Of a stretch of DNA of 64,000 nt, positions 15,319 to 24,692 are shown piece after piece (positions within the stretch are counted from its first letter, which is position 1; every line of letters starts with the position of its first letter). The notes below the pieces were generated by a model. That model saw only the letters and a list, made by a program, of their open reading frames with translations. It was not told the origin of the DNA and did not search any database. The position numbers and the translations under genes are program-made. Origin of the DNA: Acetobacter nitrogenifigens DSM 23921 = NBRC 105050 (GTDB lineage Bacteria > Pseudomonadota > Alphaproteobacteria > Acetobacterales > Acetobacteraceae); contig NZ_AUBI01000003.1 of assembly GCF_000429165.1 (NCBI RefSeq), positions 186,001 to 250,000 on the forward strand, given 5' to 3'.

Positions 15319-16878
15319 TTATTTCTTCATCAGAGCTATACGAGGGGCGTAAGTGCGGATCGGTAACGTAACGATCAGCAGCATCAGACCGACTGATATT
15401 GCTGCGAACACAAGATACGCATCGCTGACAGTAAGAGTTGTTACCTCGGCTTTTACCGTATGGGAGAACCACTCAAGGCTGCCGTCGAAGCGGGGCGCTC
15501 CGTCAGGAAGCAGCGGCGTCGGGTGTTGCGGAAGATATCCGTTGGATTGCACGACTTCGAAGCGCCGACGTCCAAGCTGATCAGTGACTCGGGACGAATG
15601 CAGCCCTCCACGCCAACGCTCAATAAGGTCGAGCAGCCAGAGGCCTACCGCCTCCGATATTGCGCGCGGGGTGTTGACGATACCAGCTGCGAAGGCCCCC
15701 TCCGGCGGCTGAATCGAATTCGTCGCCATTTGCAGAAGCGGCACCACAATCATCGCGAGCGCGAGACTGAAAACCAGTTGCCAGCCATAGAATTGCTCTC
15801 TGTTCCACGAACTCGTGACGAACGATTCTCCAATGCAGGCGCAGAAGAATAGCGACACGCCAATGAAGGACACTACTCGCGGATCCACACGTTCACGGTT
15901 CAGGAGAACCGCCATCGACGGAAGAAAAACAAGCTGGGTCAGGCCAATTTCCAGCGTAATAAGATGCGCGTTGATAGGCCTGTAACCCTGAACTTCGGTG
16001 AGGTACATAACCGGCAACGACGACGAAGCCGCATTTATCAACAACAACGTGAATAACGCTATGACGCCGTAGAGAAGATTCGGTCTTTTAAGGAGAGGAA
16101 GTTTTACGAGGGGGAGCGGGTGCCGGTTTTCGTTTATGACAAAGAGCGGGAAACTCACCACAGTGAGGAGTATCAGAACGCAGATCAGCGGAGAGTTGAA
16201 CCAGTCAAGACGATCTCCCTGGATCAGAAACGTCGATAGCGAACTCAGGCAAATGAACGCGAGAAGTGAACCGCGCCAGTCGAATTGGCGTAGGCGTTCG
16301 AAATGCGTCGGATCTCTCCATAGGAAGGTCGAGCACAAAGCTGCAGCGATCGAGCATAGAAAGATGGATTCATAGAAACCGAACTGCCATCCCACGACGT
16401 CGGACCATAATGCTGCAAGCGTCACAGACAGGTTCGGGGTAAATGTCGCAGTAAGCGCGTAAACCGCCAACCCCCATAGCCTTATCGGCGGCGGTAAGGC
16501 GCGAAGAGCCGTCGCCATCAATAGAGGAATTGTTAGTCCACCGGACAGTCCCTGAATCCATCGAAGAGAAAATAATAGAGTCAGATTTTCGCATTGAGGG
16601 ATGCAGACTGATGTCAGGCAGTTCACAGACAGAACGATCAGTACCAATTTTCGCAGCGATAATGTATACATCCACCAGGGGGAGAAACACATGCCGAGAA
16701 CTTCTCCGGATACGTAAAGACTTTCCAACCACGTTCCCGGGTCATGGCCGACGCCAAGAGCGCCTCGCAGGTCCGGCATCACGACGCCGACCACCTGATC
16801 GTTGAACTCGGCGCTAAGCGCCGCTATCAGGACTCCAAGGAGTCCCAACAACGGTTTGATATCAATTTTGCCGCTCAT
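15319..16878 (-). CDS. MFS drug exporter, DHA2 (EmrB-like) family
   Basis: The 519-residue length and about 14 hydrophobic segments fit the DHA2 14-TM family. Near residue 28 is QVVGVVMPDLRGALG, the EmrB-type first-helix motif, and LRWIQGLSGG lies in TM4. Its ATG at 16878 overlaps the TGA of the TetR gene (TGATG), so the two are coupled. It is the inner-membrane pump of the tripartite system. Substrates are typically hydrophobic toxins or aromatic acids; here unknown. Confidence 0.9.
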   Translation of the reverse strand: MSGKIDIKPLLGLLGVLIAALSAEFNDQVVGVVMPDLRGALGVGHDPGTWLESLYVSGEVLGMCFSPWWMYTLSLRKLVLIVLSVNCLTSVCIPQCENLTLLFSLRWIQGLSGGLTIPLLMATALRALPPPIRLWGLAVYALTATFTPNLSVTLAALWSDVVGWQFGFYESIFLCSIAAALCSTFLWRDPTHFERLRQFDWRGSLLAFICLSSLSTFLIQGDRLDWFNSPLICVLILLTVVSFPLFVINENRHPLPLVKLPLLKRPNLLYGVIALFTLLLINAASSSLPVMYLTEVQGYRPINAHLITLEIGLTQLVFLPSMAVLLNRERVDPRVVSFIGVSLFFCACIGESFVTSSWNREQFYGWQLVFSLALAMIVVPLLQMATNSIQPPEGAFAAGIVNTPRAISEAVGLWLLDLIERWRGGLHSSRVTDQLGRRRFEVVQSNGYLPQHPTPLLPDGAPRFDGSLEWFSHTVKAEVTTLTVSDAYLVFAAISVGLMLLIVTLPIRTYAPRIALMKK

Positions 16879-17528
16879 CAGGGATTTTTCCCGAATTTCT
16901 TCCGAGAACCTCCATTTTTTTTCTGAACGCCATAGGCGGCAAGTAATCCGTTGAATGTGAGACGCAACAGTTGCCCAACGGTCGGGGATGCGGCAATTCC
17001 AGATAGAGGCGCATGAGTCAATTCGAACACGAGCGCGCCGAGCATCTCATCATCGCCTGGAAATTCGCTATTAAACATCGGGCGTAAACGTTTGCCGACA
17101 GCCCACCAATTATCTCGGATCAATGCCGTCTGCAGTTCGCCGAAATCTGAATCAGCCCCGACATGGCGCGCATACTCAAGCGCCAAAAAGGCCCAAATCC
17201 CGTTCTTGGCAAGATTGTCGGCCCATGCCGCCAGACGATCCACAATAACGTCGTGTGAGCTGTCGTCGTCGAAGATGCTCATCACGGACGTGAGGCTCTC
17301 CTTTTGGTATCGCTTCATAACTTCAAGAAAAAGATGCTCTTTACTCTCAAAATTCGAGTAAATTGCCCCTTTGCTGTAACCAGCCTCTGAGGCAATGGCC
17401 TCCAGACTTGCTCCCCCAAATCCTACTCGAGCGAACAGGGCGCCAGCGGTCGCTAGAATCTCCTGGCGAGTTTCTGCTTGCTGTTCGGTGCGACTCAGGC
17501 GCTTGCGGGGTGCAGTTTGTGGTTTCAT
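16878..17528 (-). CDS. TetR-family repressor of the efflux operon
   Basis: ATG at 17528 (MKPQTAPRKR) gives 216 residues; the longer frame to 17582 crosses the operator. The N-terminal helix-turn-helix is typical: RQEILATAGALFARVGF, then SLEAIASEAGYSKGAIYSNF (about residues 40-60). The C-terminal ligand domain is variable. It is the first gene of the efflux operon, overlapping the MFS start, and a perfect 14-bp palindrome lies just upstream at 17540-17553. Autorepression and induction by pump substrates are the expected mode, by analogy with the family. Confidence 0.9.
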   Translation of the reverse strand: MKPQTAPRKRLSRTEQQAETRQEILATAGALFARVGFGGASLEAIASEAGYSKGAIYSNFESKEHLFLEVMKRYQKESLTSVMSIFDDDSSHDVIVDRLAAWADNLAKNGIWAFLALEYARHVGADSDFGELQTALIRDNWWAVGKRLRPMFNSEFPGDDEMLGALVFELTHAPLSGIAASPTVGQLLRLTFNGLLAAYGVQKKNGGSRKKFGKNP

Positions 17529-17539
17529 GTGAGTTTCAT

Positions 17540-17553
17540 ATACCGATCGGTAT
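17540..17553. promoter_or_regulatory. TetR operator palindrome
   Basis: ATACCGATCGGTAT is a perfect 14-bp inverted repeat 11 bp upstream of the TetR start codon. Sequences of the form ATACCGnnCGGTAT are common TetR-family targets. Its place lets the repressor control the whole five-gene operon, including itself. Confidence 0.6.
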
Positions 17554-17582
17554 GCAGCGTCCATATGGTATATCGATGCCAT

Positions 17583-17940
17583 GCGCGATTTCGTTTTCCA
17601 AATCAGCGAAATCAGGTTTGCGTGGACTCCGTATGTTCATCTGGCAGTTTCGAAAATGGCTGGATGTCTCTGTGCGTCGCCGTCCCAGGAGGTTCTCGCC
17701 GGCGCAATCGCGGCGGCTTGCTGGACGCTTGTCATGCGGGATTTTTTGGCTGGAAGCGCGGTGGCGGCTCGCTATCGAGCGAATACCGCCTGATGGCGAA
17801 GATGAGGACCAGGCCCCGCAGATATCGGCTCAGGGTGCGGAAAAAGCTGCGGTGGCCGGAGAGCACGGCGCGGGGTGGTGACATCCGCCTTGCGAGCGGG
17901 ATGTTTTCATAAAGCATACAAGTTTTTACAAGGGAGGATC
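17583..17940. other. intergenic stretch without a supported gene
   Basis: Several short + strand frames overlap each other (for example 17581-17793). None has a ribosome-binding site or recognisable domain. Part of this is the upstream side of the TetR promoter. Confidence 0.45.
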
Positions 17941-17941
17941 T

Positions 17942-18146
17942 GAGTCTTACTTTACTGTTTGGGTCACGGCGGGTGCGACGCTGCAGGGAAGCGCGACGTG
18001 GTTCTGCCTTGCCCGTAGAACTTTATCCTATCGGTGATCACCCATATGCGGCTGTTCCCTGCGTGTTCGGCAGCCGGGGCGATGGACGCGTTGCGGCCAT
18101 CGTGTTGTATGACGCAGATGAATTCATCGGGAATATTTCGTTCTAA
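17942..18146 (+). pseudogene. frameshifted gene remnant, family not recognised
   Basis: One frame reads ESYFTVWVTAGATLQGSATW from 17942; after a change of frame near 18010 it continues as VELYPIGDHPYAAVPCVFGS and RGDGRVAAIVLYDADEF, ending at TAA 18144-18146. Both parts are protein-like and adjacent, which suggests one gene broken by a small indel. GGGAGG lies just before the start of the first part. I cannot name the family. Confidence 0.4.
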
Positions 18147-18472
18147 TCGACAGTGCGGTGAGGCCAGCGTAGACTGGCGCCCGCTGCAATCATTGCCTCA
18201 GCGGAGGCCTGTCGCAGCAGCTTATTGGCAGCGACGAATTTCGGATTCCGACGCCGGATAGGCTCACGCAACGCAACCATCCCATATTCAAGGAGGTAGT
18301 TGCTCGATCAACCGAAAGCTCGCTGATGGCCGAAAATTCAGGCACGCGATTTATTAAGTGATCACGCGATGGATATGGCCGCGATCTGACGATCGCAAAA
18401 GCAAGAATCGTGCAGCAAAGGCGCCCGCCAGCCAGATGCCTTGGCTGCAAAGATAATGTGTCGAATTATTCT
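18147..18472. other. gene-poor stretch, possible further remnant on the - strand
   Basis: A - strand frame of about 50 codons (roughly 18300 down to 18146) reads GMVALREPIRRRNPKFVAAN and is protein-like but has no clear start. Nothing else is supported. Confidence 0.3.
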
Positions 18473-18964
18473 TCAGTTTTCTTGAATATTTGTATTTTTT
18501 GCCATGAGTTCTTTTAATCCGGATTCCAGCGCCGTCTGAAACGCCTGTAACGTCTCCTCGCTCGCATAATGCTCGATGCCCTCGGCATCTATGCGGACAT
18601 TCTCGGCGCTGATTCCCAGTGCGGAGAGAAACGCCTCGACGATGCCATGGCGGCGCCGCGCGTTCATAGCGACGGCCTGTCCGGCTTCGGTCAAAAAAAC
18701 CCCGCGATAGGGCTTCTGCGCCACCAAGCCTTCGGAGGCGAGGCGAGCGAGCATTTTCGCGACGGTGGGTTGCGAAACTCCAAGCCGGGCTGCGATGTCG
18801 ACCTGCCGCGCGTCCATCCCCTCGTCAATCAGGTCCGCGATCAGTTCCACGTAATCCTCGATCAACACGTTGCGGCGCGCCTCCCGGTTGGCCCGGAAGC
18901 CCTCGCTCTGCGACTGCGCGTCCACAAAACGCGGCTGGGTGACGGATTGCGTCTTCTTTCTCAT
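18473..18964 (-). CDS. mntR: MntR-type (DtxR family) manganese-responsive regulator
   Basis: ATG at 18964 (MRKKTQSV) gives 163 residues. The winged helix [20 protein letters not shown] (about residues 52-71) and the dimerisation/metal segment beginning EAFLSALGI, with IEHYASEET, match the short MntR branch of the DtxR family. It would repress Mn(II) uptake genes when manganese is plentiful. No mntH or mntABC transporter is nearby, so its targets lie elsewhere. A longer in-frame start at 19138 has no support. Confidence 0.85.
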   Translation of the reverse strand: MRKKTQSVTQPRFVDAQSQSEGFRANREARRNVLIEDYVELIADLIDEGMDARQVDIAARLGVSQPTVAKMLARLASEGLVAQKPYRGVFLTEAGQAVAMNARRRHGIVEAFLSALGISAENVRIDAEGIEHYASEETLQAFQTALESGLKELMAKNTNIQEN

Positions 18965-19214
18965 GATGTCCCGGTAGGCCGACAATATGCCCAGGGGAAT
19001 AAAGCATTTCGCGCGCGGGGTCCAAGCAGTAGCGGCATGTGTATGACGCGGACCCTTTCGCTGCGCTCCTGACGGGTTACGGGCGCCCATTCGGCGCATG
19101 TCCCGGACGAGGCCGCCCGGATCCCTCAACCCTGGCACCGCGGCGCTTGCATCGACGGGCGTCAGGGCGTGTTGTTCTCCTCAGGCGAGTCAAACGTTTA
19201 AGGAGGACCTGTTT

Positions 19215-20168
19215 ATGAAGAAACGTGCGCTGGGCAACACCGGCTTCGAGATCGCCCCCATCGTTTTTGGTGGCAATGTGTTCGGCTGGACGATCGACGA
19301 GAAAAGCAGTTTCGACGTTCTGGACGCCTTCGTGGATCACGGTTTTGACGCCATAGACACGGCGGACGTCTATTCCGTGTGGGTTCCGGGCAACAAGGGG
19401 GGAGAGTCCGAAGCGATCATCGGCCGCTGGCTCAAGGCCCGGCCCGGCATGCGGGACAGGGTCAAGCTCTTCACCAAGGTTGGCATGGACATGCGGCAAC
19501 CGGGACAGACTGGGCTGTCGGAAAAGTGGATTCTCACAGAGGTTGAAAACTCCCTGACCCGACTGGGCGTCGAGCGGATCGACCTCTACTTCTCGCACAG
19601 GTTCGACGAGACGACGCCGCAGGAGGTGACGCTCGCGGCATACGAACGCCTGCTCAAGGAGGGCAAGATTCGCTCCCTCGGCGCTTCGAACTTCGACGCG
19701 GCGCAACTGCAGGATGCTCTCGATGTCTCGAAGAGGGATGGTTTGCCCCCTTATCAGGTCCTTCAGCCGGAATATAATCTCTACGACCGTGGCACCTATG
19801 ATGGGGCTTTGCGCGACTTGTGTCTGAGAGAAGGCGTGGGCGTCGTACCGTACTATGCGCTCGCATCCGGGTTCCTGTCCGGAAAATACCGCAGCGAGGC
19901 GGATCTTGGCGTCAGTCAACGGGGCGGCAAGGTGAAGGATTATCTGAACACACGAGGGTTCGGGATCCTCAAGGCGCTGGATGCTGTCAGCGCGCGTCAT
20001 GGGGCAAGCGATGCGGAAGTCGCGCTTGCGTGGTTGATCGAGCGTAAGGGCGTGACTGCTCCAATCGCAAGCGCGACGAAAGTGTCTCAGGTTGAGAGCT
20101 TCGCGAAGGCGGCTAGCCTGCAACTGACGGCGGAAGATATGGCTGAGCTTGAAGCGGCGGCCGCATAG
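19215..20168 (+). CDS. aldo/keto reductase
   Basis: ATG at 19215 with AAGGAGGA eight bases before it gives 317 residues. The TIM-barrel AKR signature is present: DTADVYS with the catalytic Tyr, Lys in LFTKVG, His in LYFSHRFD, and the NADP-binding C-terminal stretch PIASATKVSQVESFAKA. The class resembles YajO/Tas-like general reductases. It stands alone, divergent from mntR, with its own terminator at 20192-20218. The substrate is unknown. Confidence 0.92.
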   Translation: MKKRALGNTGFEIAPIVFGGNVFGWTIDEKSSFDVLDAFVDHGFDAIDTADVYSVWVPGNKGGESEAIIGRWLKARPGMRDRVKLFTKVGMDMRQPGQTGLSEKWILTEVENSLTRLGVERIDLYFSHRFDETTPQEVTLAAYERLLKEGKIRSLGASNFDAAQLQDALDVSKRDGLPPYQVLQPEYNLYDRGTYDGALRDLCLREGVGVVPYYALASGFLSGKYRSEADLGVSQRGGKVKDYLNTRGFGILKALDAVSARHGASDAEVALAWLIERKGVTAPIASATKVSQVESFAKAASLQLTAEDMAELEAAAA

Positions 20169-20191
20169 CCACTTAACGCAGCGTGTGGCCG

Positions 20192-20218
20192 GGGAGGCGT
20201 TTCCGGACGCCTCCCTTT
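20192..20218 (+). terminator. intrinsic terminator of the aldo/keto reductase gene
   Basis: GGGAGGCGT (20192-20200) and ACGCCTCCC (20207-20215) form a perfect 9-bp stem with a six-base loop, followed by TTT. It lies 24 bp after the stop codon at 20168. The T-run is short. Confidence 0.65.
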
Positions 20219-20473
20219 GAATAGGTGCGGGACTATATGAAAGTGCTCACGATCCAGATTAAAAAAACGGCGGCTGTCGCCTTTTGGACCAGATAACGGC
20301 GACGCGCGAATGCGCGAGTCTGGTCAAAAAGCGCATCTAAACGAAATGGCTTTGTATTAGCTGGTGATCGTGAACGAAGCCCGCGTGAACGCGTGCCTTC
20401 GAATGGGCGAAAACAGCCGACGCTTCAATACTCGGCGTTAATCCCACCCAGTCGAAGTGGGCGGGAGACGTGC
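20219..20473. other. intergenic region between convergent genes
   Basis: No gene is supported. The short + strand frame starting at 20393 is a shadow of the end of the FUSC gene on the other strand. Confidence 0.5.
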
Positions 20474-22618
20474 TTAGCGAACCTGAAACGCTCGCGACGC
20501 ATCGAGAAATTCCCTGTTGGCGTCCAGCTCGTGCGAAACCACGATCAGATACGCCATGGCGCGCGTCAGTTCGATACGAGTGGAGACGTTGGTCTCACGC
20601 GCCTCCAACCGACGCAGCATCGCTGTCGCGCGCCGGGCGGTTGCGGCGGCGCGCCCGTAACGTCCCGTAAACTGGCTCATCCGCTGCATGGTGAGCAGCA
20701 ACGCGTCACGGGCTCTGGGGGGAATCTGGTCGCGCTCGAGAACGGCACGTAGACGGATTATGTTCAGGCCTATGGTCATCGCCGCCAAAGTGCCCTGCAG
20801 GCACCCCTCGATAGTGGGGGAGGGGGTGGGCCCGGCGTGGCGGATCAGACGTGCGAAGCGATCAATGTTTCGACCGATCCAGTCCTGCGTCAGTGGTATG
20901 GGCTGTGCGGAGGCGAGGGTCCGCAGATCCTGCAGCATCGTTCGACGCATCCGCCAGCGCTCCGCTGCGGCGTCGAACGGCAAGATGACCTTGAAGATCA
21001 GCACCGAGCAGGCGACGGACAGCAAGATGGCTCCGGTCGAATTGAACCAGGCAATTTCGTTTTCGCGGGTATGATTCGTGGGATGAACGAAATTCGGCAA
21101 CAAAAGGGTAAAGGCGGCGGAATGCAGGGCGGTCGCCGGATTGCGGGCGGCAAGGCCACCGGCGATCATCGGGACCGAAAGTGCTGCGATCAGCATTTCC
21201 GGATCGGAAAGACGCGGCACGATCAGGAAAACGAAGAAAAAGGAGACGATCGCCGCCCAGACGCTGCCCTTCAGGAAGTTGGTCGTCGCCAGAACCGGAT
21301 TTTCACGCGTGGCGAAGAGCCCGCAAACCACCCCGACGAAGGTGATGAATCCTATCCCCGCGGACCACGCCGTCACCTCCCAGATCAACGCCGCCGCCAT
21401 CAGCGCGATTGCGGCGCGGATGCCGTTGTAACCAGCCTCACGCCAGTCACGGTGGGATTGGAGGCGAAAGCGAAAATGGTCGCCGCGAACCGTCGTCTGG
21501 CTAGCTTCGAACTCCAGGATCGCCCGGTCGAGTTCTCCCAGCAACTCGTCCAGAGCGTTGTGCAGGATACGCTGGTCGAGCAACGCCACGACCTGCTGAT
21601 TCTCTGACGGCAGGTTGAGAGAAATCTCTTCGGTCAGTGCGTCGACGATACGCTGACGGCACTCACCGCGCAGAAGAGACAGGTCCTGCCTGAGGGCTGC
21701 AATGGATTCATCGCTGTCCAGCCGTTCGGGGGCGTTCGTCAGAAATGCGCGCGTCTTTTCTGTCGTCGCCTGAAATACGGGCTGTTCATGTTCCAGAGAC
21801 TGTATCCGCACGGCCATGCCAAGCCCGCGCGACAGCAGCACCGAAACGGCCGCCAGCGCGGCGCGGGCGTGGTCGCCCTCATGCCCGTGCGGCCCCATCT
21901 CGACCTCACTGAATTCGATCTGGTCGTTGATGGACAGCAACGGTCCGAAGAGCGCGCGTGAACGGATCAGGGCGGCCTGATTGCCCTCGAGCAGCGATGC
22001 GATAGCATCGGTCACGCTGGCCAGCGCAGTGCGAAGCTTGGCGCGTATATTGGCGCGCGCGGAGTCGGCGAGATTATGCGCGAACAGGCCCGCAATAAGG
22101 CTCTCGCAGGCGATGCCGAGAAAGATGTAGGTCGCGCGCGACATCGCGACCATGAAGATGTTTTCCGGGTTGCTGACCGCGCCAAGCGCAATGATGGCGC
22201 AGGTGTAGCCGGTGAGCACGAGGGCGTAGGAACGGAAATTGTGCACGACGGTAGCCAGCGCGCAGCAAAGCCCCATCCAGATCGCAAGCGCCGGGAAAAA
22301 CAGTCCAGGCTGCTGCGGAAAAGCGGAAATCAGGGCCACGGCGGAAATGACGCCGAAAACAGTGCCGACGATACGCCACCGCGCTTTCGACAGACTCTCG
22401 CCGCGCGACCCCTGGGCCACGATCCAGACGGTCATGGGCGCCCATTGCGGATCGTCGAGCTCCATCCACATGGCGATGATCAACGACAGCAGCGCCGCTG
22501 TCGTCGTGCGGACGGCGAACCCGAGGGCCGACATGGTGGGGAAGAACAGCCAGCGCAACCGGCCGTTGCGCGCCTCGCCGGGCCGCCGCAATGGCGTCAG
22601 GTGCTGAAGGAACGCCAT
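20474..22618 (-). CDS. FUSC-family inner-membrane protein (aromatic acid exporter/YccS type)
   Basis: From ATG 22618 the product is 714 residues; a GTG at 22660 adds 14. Two sets of membrane helices are seen: an N-terminal cluster (FAVRTTTAALLSLIIAMW) and a second about residue 400 (SAGIGFITFVGVVCGLFATR), each followed by a cytoplasmic helical region. That duplicated layout defines the FUSC/AaeB/YccS family, which exports aromatic carboxylic acids or similar toxic acids. It is monocistronic here, with no AaeA-like HlyD partner beside it. Confidence 0.85.
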   Translation of the reverse strand: MAFLQHLTPLRRPGEARNGRLRWLFFPTMSALGFAVRTTTAALLSLIIAMWMELDDPQWAPMTVWIVAQGSRGESLSKARWRIVGTVFGVISAVALISAFPQQPGLFFPALAIWMGLCCALATVVHNFRSYALVLTGYTCAIIALGAVSNPENIFMVAMSRATYIFLGIACESLIAGLFAHNLADSARANIRAKLRTALASVTDAIASLLEGNQAALIRSRALFGPLLSINDQIEFSEVEMGPHGHEGDHARAALAAVSVLLSRGLGMAVRIQSLEHEQPVFQATTEKTRAFLTNAPERLDSDESIAALRQDLSLLRGECRQRIVDALTEEISLNLPSENQQVVALLDQRILHNALDELLGELDRAILEFEASQTTVRGDHFRFRLQSHRDWREAGYNGIRAAIALMAAALIWEVTAWSAGIGFITFVGVVCGLFATRENPVLATTNFLKGSVWAAIVSFFFVFLIVPRLSDPEMLIAALSVPMIAGGLAARNPATALHSAAFTLLLPNFVHPTNHTRENEIAWFNSTGAILLSVACSVLIFKVILPFDAAAERWRMRRTMLQDLRTLASAQPIPLTQDWIGRNIDRFARLIRHAGPTPSPTIEGCLQGTLAAMTIGLNIIRLRAVLERDQIPPRARDALLLTMQRMSQFTGRYGRAAATARRATAMLRRLEARETNVSTRIELTRAMAYLIVVSHELDANREFLDASRAFQVR

Positions 22619-22817
22619 GCGGCGGGCAATGAAAAGGGGGATTCCCGGTAAGACCAGCACAGCTCTACTTGCGTCCGAGGCGAAGAACGTCGATCATTTA
22701 AAGCAATTCGAGCCATCCCGTGCATGGGACGCTCGCATATCTGTTATCGCGCCGCGCCGATGAAGGCGCTTCGGGGACGTGGCGCGGACGAGCTTCATCG
22801 AGGGCGGAGACTCACTG

Positions 22818-23162
22818 ATGTCTGGATTTTTTGGCGGACTTGTTGACAAGCTCGGTGGCGCGCTCGGCGTCGATCTGCATGCGAAACTGAACGAGGAGCT
22901 GGGGTCCTTGTTGCAGCCTGACACGATTCGTGATCTCGTCGCGAAGGCGGATCAGGCAGGACTCGGCGATCGCGTCCGCTCGTGGATCGGTTCAGGCGAC
23001 AATCTGCCCATCTCGGCCGATGAAATCCGCAACGTCCTCGGCAGCTCGCAGGTTCAGGACCTCGTCGCGCGCACCGGCCTCCCCGCCGACACCCTGCTTC
23101 CCGCTTTGGCGCATTTCCTTCCGGACGCGGTGGACAAAAACACCCCCGCTGGTACGGTCTGA
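22818..23162 (+). CDS. YidB-like (DUF937) protein
   Basis: ATG at 22818 with GGGCGGAG upstream gives 114 residues (MSGFFGGLVDKLGGALG). The pattern of a Gly-rich N-terminus, then DRVRSWIGSGDNLPISADEI and LLPALAHFLPDAVDK matches the YidB family. The function is unknown; some members are linked to cell-envelope traits. It is divergent from the FUSC gene and 41 bp before a small membrane protein. Confidence 0.8.
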   Translation: MSGFFGGLVDKLGGALGVDLHAKLNEELGSLLQPDTIRDLVAKADQAGLGDRVRSWIGSGDNLPISADEIRNVLGSSQVQDLVARTGLPADTLLPALAHFLPDAVDKNTPAGTV

Positions 23163-23203
23163 GCGGCGCGGTCTGGAGCGGTCGAAACGCGCGAGTTGAC
23201 GGC

Positions 23204-23722
23204 ATGACGTTTGGAGAGCGGGTGAGCAAGGCCGATTTGTGGCTTCTGGACAAGGTGTTCCAGCCGGTCGCAAATCGCATGCCGGAGAAGCTGTCGGCAG
23301 TCGAACTGGGCATGAGCATGCTGTTTGGCGCGCTGATGCTGTCAGCGGCATCTATCGTCGCGATGGTCTTTCTTACCGGAATGGAGATCACCGACGCGAT
23401 CTTCAACGTGCTGATCTGGGCGTTCGGCCTGTCGTTCTATATCGGCGTCGCCCGTATGAAGACGCTCGTGCGCCCGGGCCATCTCAACCCGCTTCGAGTC
23501 ATGCTGACCGGCATGCGGCTTCTGTCTATCCCCTTCGCTATTTACGCCTTTTATCAGGGAGTCTCGGCCCCTGCGCCGTTCGTGATTCCGCTCTGGTTCA
23601 ATGCGTTGGCGAATCTGGTTTTCGTCGTAGGTATTTACTTCGTCTCGTGCGAACCCCCGCCGCCGCCAATGCGGCAGTCCGTGTGGGAGCGGGGATTCGG
23701 GGAGGCCTCTAACAGAACCTGA
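23204..23722 (+). CDS. small membrane protein, unknown function
   Basis: The 172-residue product has four hydrophobic segments, near residues 38-60, 66-84, 103-123 and 128-150, and a Pro-rich tail (CEPPPPPMRQ). No family is recognised. It follows the YidB-like gene by 41 bp in the same direction and may share its transcript. It ends 28 bp before the convergent ribF. Confidence 0.75.
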   Translation: MTFGERVSKADLWLLDKVFQPVANRMPEKLSAVELGMSMLFGALMLSAASIVAMVFLTGMEITDAIFNVLIWAFGLSFYIGVARMKTLVRPGHLNPLRVMLTGMRLLSIPFAIYAFYQGVSAPAPFVIPLWFNALANLVFVVGIYFVSCEPPPPPMRQSVWERGFGEASNRT

Positions 23723-23750
23723 AGCCCGTAGCGTCAGGACGCGATCAACT

Positions 23751-24692
23751 TCAGACGCTCTCCCTGTCTGCCAGAAGGGCGCGTGCTTCCTCAGCGTCCT
23801 TTGTGATCTGTCCCTTCAGGGCGTCCAGATTCTCAAATCTCTTCTCTGCCCGCAGCAGTGCATGAAGGGCGACGGAAATCGTCTGCCCGTACAAATCGCC
23901 GCTGAAATCGAAGAGGTGAACCTCAAGCCGCGATTCCTGGCCATCATTAATCGTCGGTCGCCGCCCTATATTGGCGACGCCATAGTACGTATGGCCGTTC
24001 GAAAGGCGCACCATGCAGGCATAAACGCCGCGCGCCGGTTCAATATGCCGCCCAAGGGCGACGTTCGCGGTGGGAAAGCCCAGCAGGCGGCCACGCTTGT
24101 CGCCGTGCTGGACAACGCCGCGGATAGACCACGGGCGTCCCAGCTCAACCGCTGCGCGCTCAGGATAACCGTCCTGCAGCAGGCGGCGGATGCGCGTCGA
24201 GGAGTAGGGGCCGTTCGCGTCGGTCAGGGCCTCCGCGACAGTGAACCCGAAGCCAAGTTCTGCCGCCCGTTCCGTTAGAAACGGCACGTCGCCGCCTCGC
24301 CTGTGGCCGAAGGCGAAATCGTGACCGCAGGCGACGTGTCGCAGGCCAAGCGCGTTGTGCAGAACGTCTTCCACGAAGCGATCGGCCCGCATCTGTGAAA
24401 ACGCCTCGCCGAACGGAATCTGGAAGATGTGCTGCACGCCGAGCGCGCCCAGAGCGGCCGCACGCTCGTCAGGCAAGGTCAGTCTGAACGGAGGGTCTTG
24501 CGGGCGGAACAGTTCGCGCGGGTGGGGCTCGAACGTCACAACCGCCAGAGGCGCGTCCGGGCGCGCTAGCTGCACGGTGCGAACGAGATGGGCGTGGCCG
24601 AGATGGACGCCATCGAAATTGCCTAGCGCGGCGACTGCGCCGCGCGCCTCGGGGGGAACCGAACGCCAGTCTTCGTGCAGGCGGGGAGTCAT
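23751..24692 (-). CDS. ribF: bifunctional riboflavin kinase / FAD synthetase
   Basis: The 313-residue length and motifs fit RibF. The N-terminal nucleotidyltransferase domain has GNFDGVHLGH (about residues 27-36), and the C-terminal flavokinase domain has GFPTANV and NIGRRPTIND. It makes FMN from riboflavin and FAD from FMN. Its ATG overlaps the mtnC stop (ATGA), making it the last gene of a tatA-mtnB-mtnD-mtnC-ribF run. Confidence 0.95.
   Translation of the reverse strand: MTPRLHEDWRSVPPEARGAVAALGNFDGVHLGHAHLVRTVQLARPDAPLAVVTFEPHPRELFRPQDPPFRLTLPDERAAALGALGVQHIFQIPFGEAFSQMRADRFVEDVLHNALGLRHVACGHDFAFGHRRGGDVPFLTERAAELGFGFTVAEALTDANGPYSSTRIRRLLQDGYPERAAVELGRPWSIRGVVQHGDKRGRLLGFPTANVALGRHIEPARGVYACMVRLSNGHTYYGVANIGRRPTINDGQESRLEVHLFDFSGDLYGQTISVALHALLRAEKRFENLDALKGQITKDAEEARALLADRESV

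Noticed and set aside
19077..20123. 348-codon - strand frame opposite the aldo/keto reductase
   Set aside because: The + strand gene has a strong ribosome-binding site and all AKR motifs; the opposite frame has neither.
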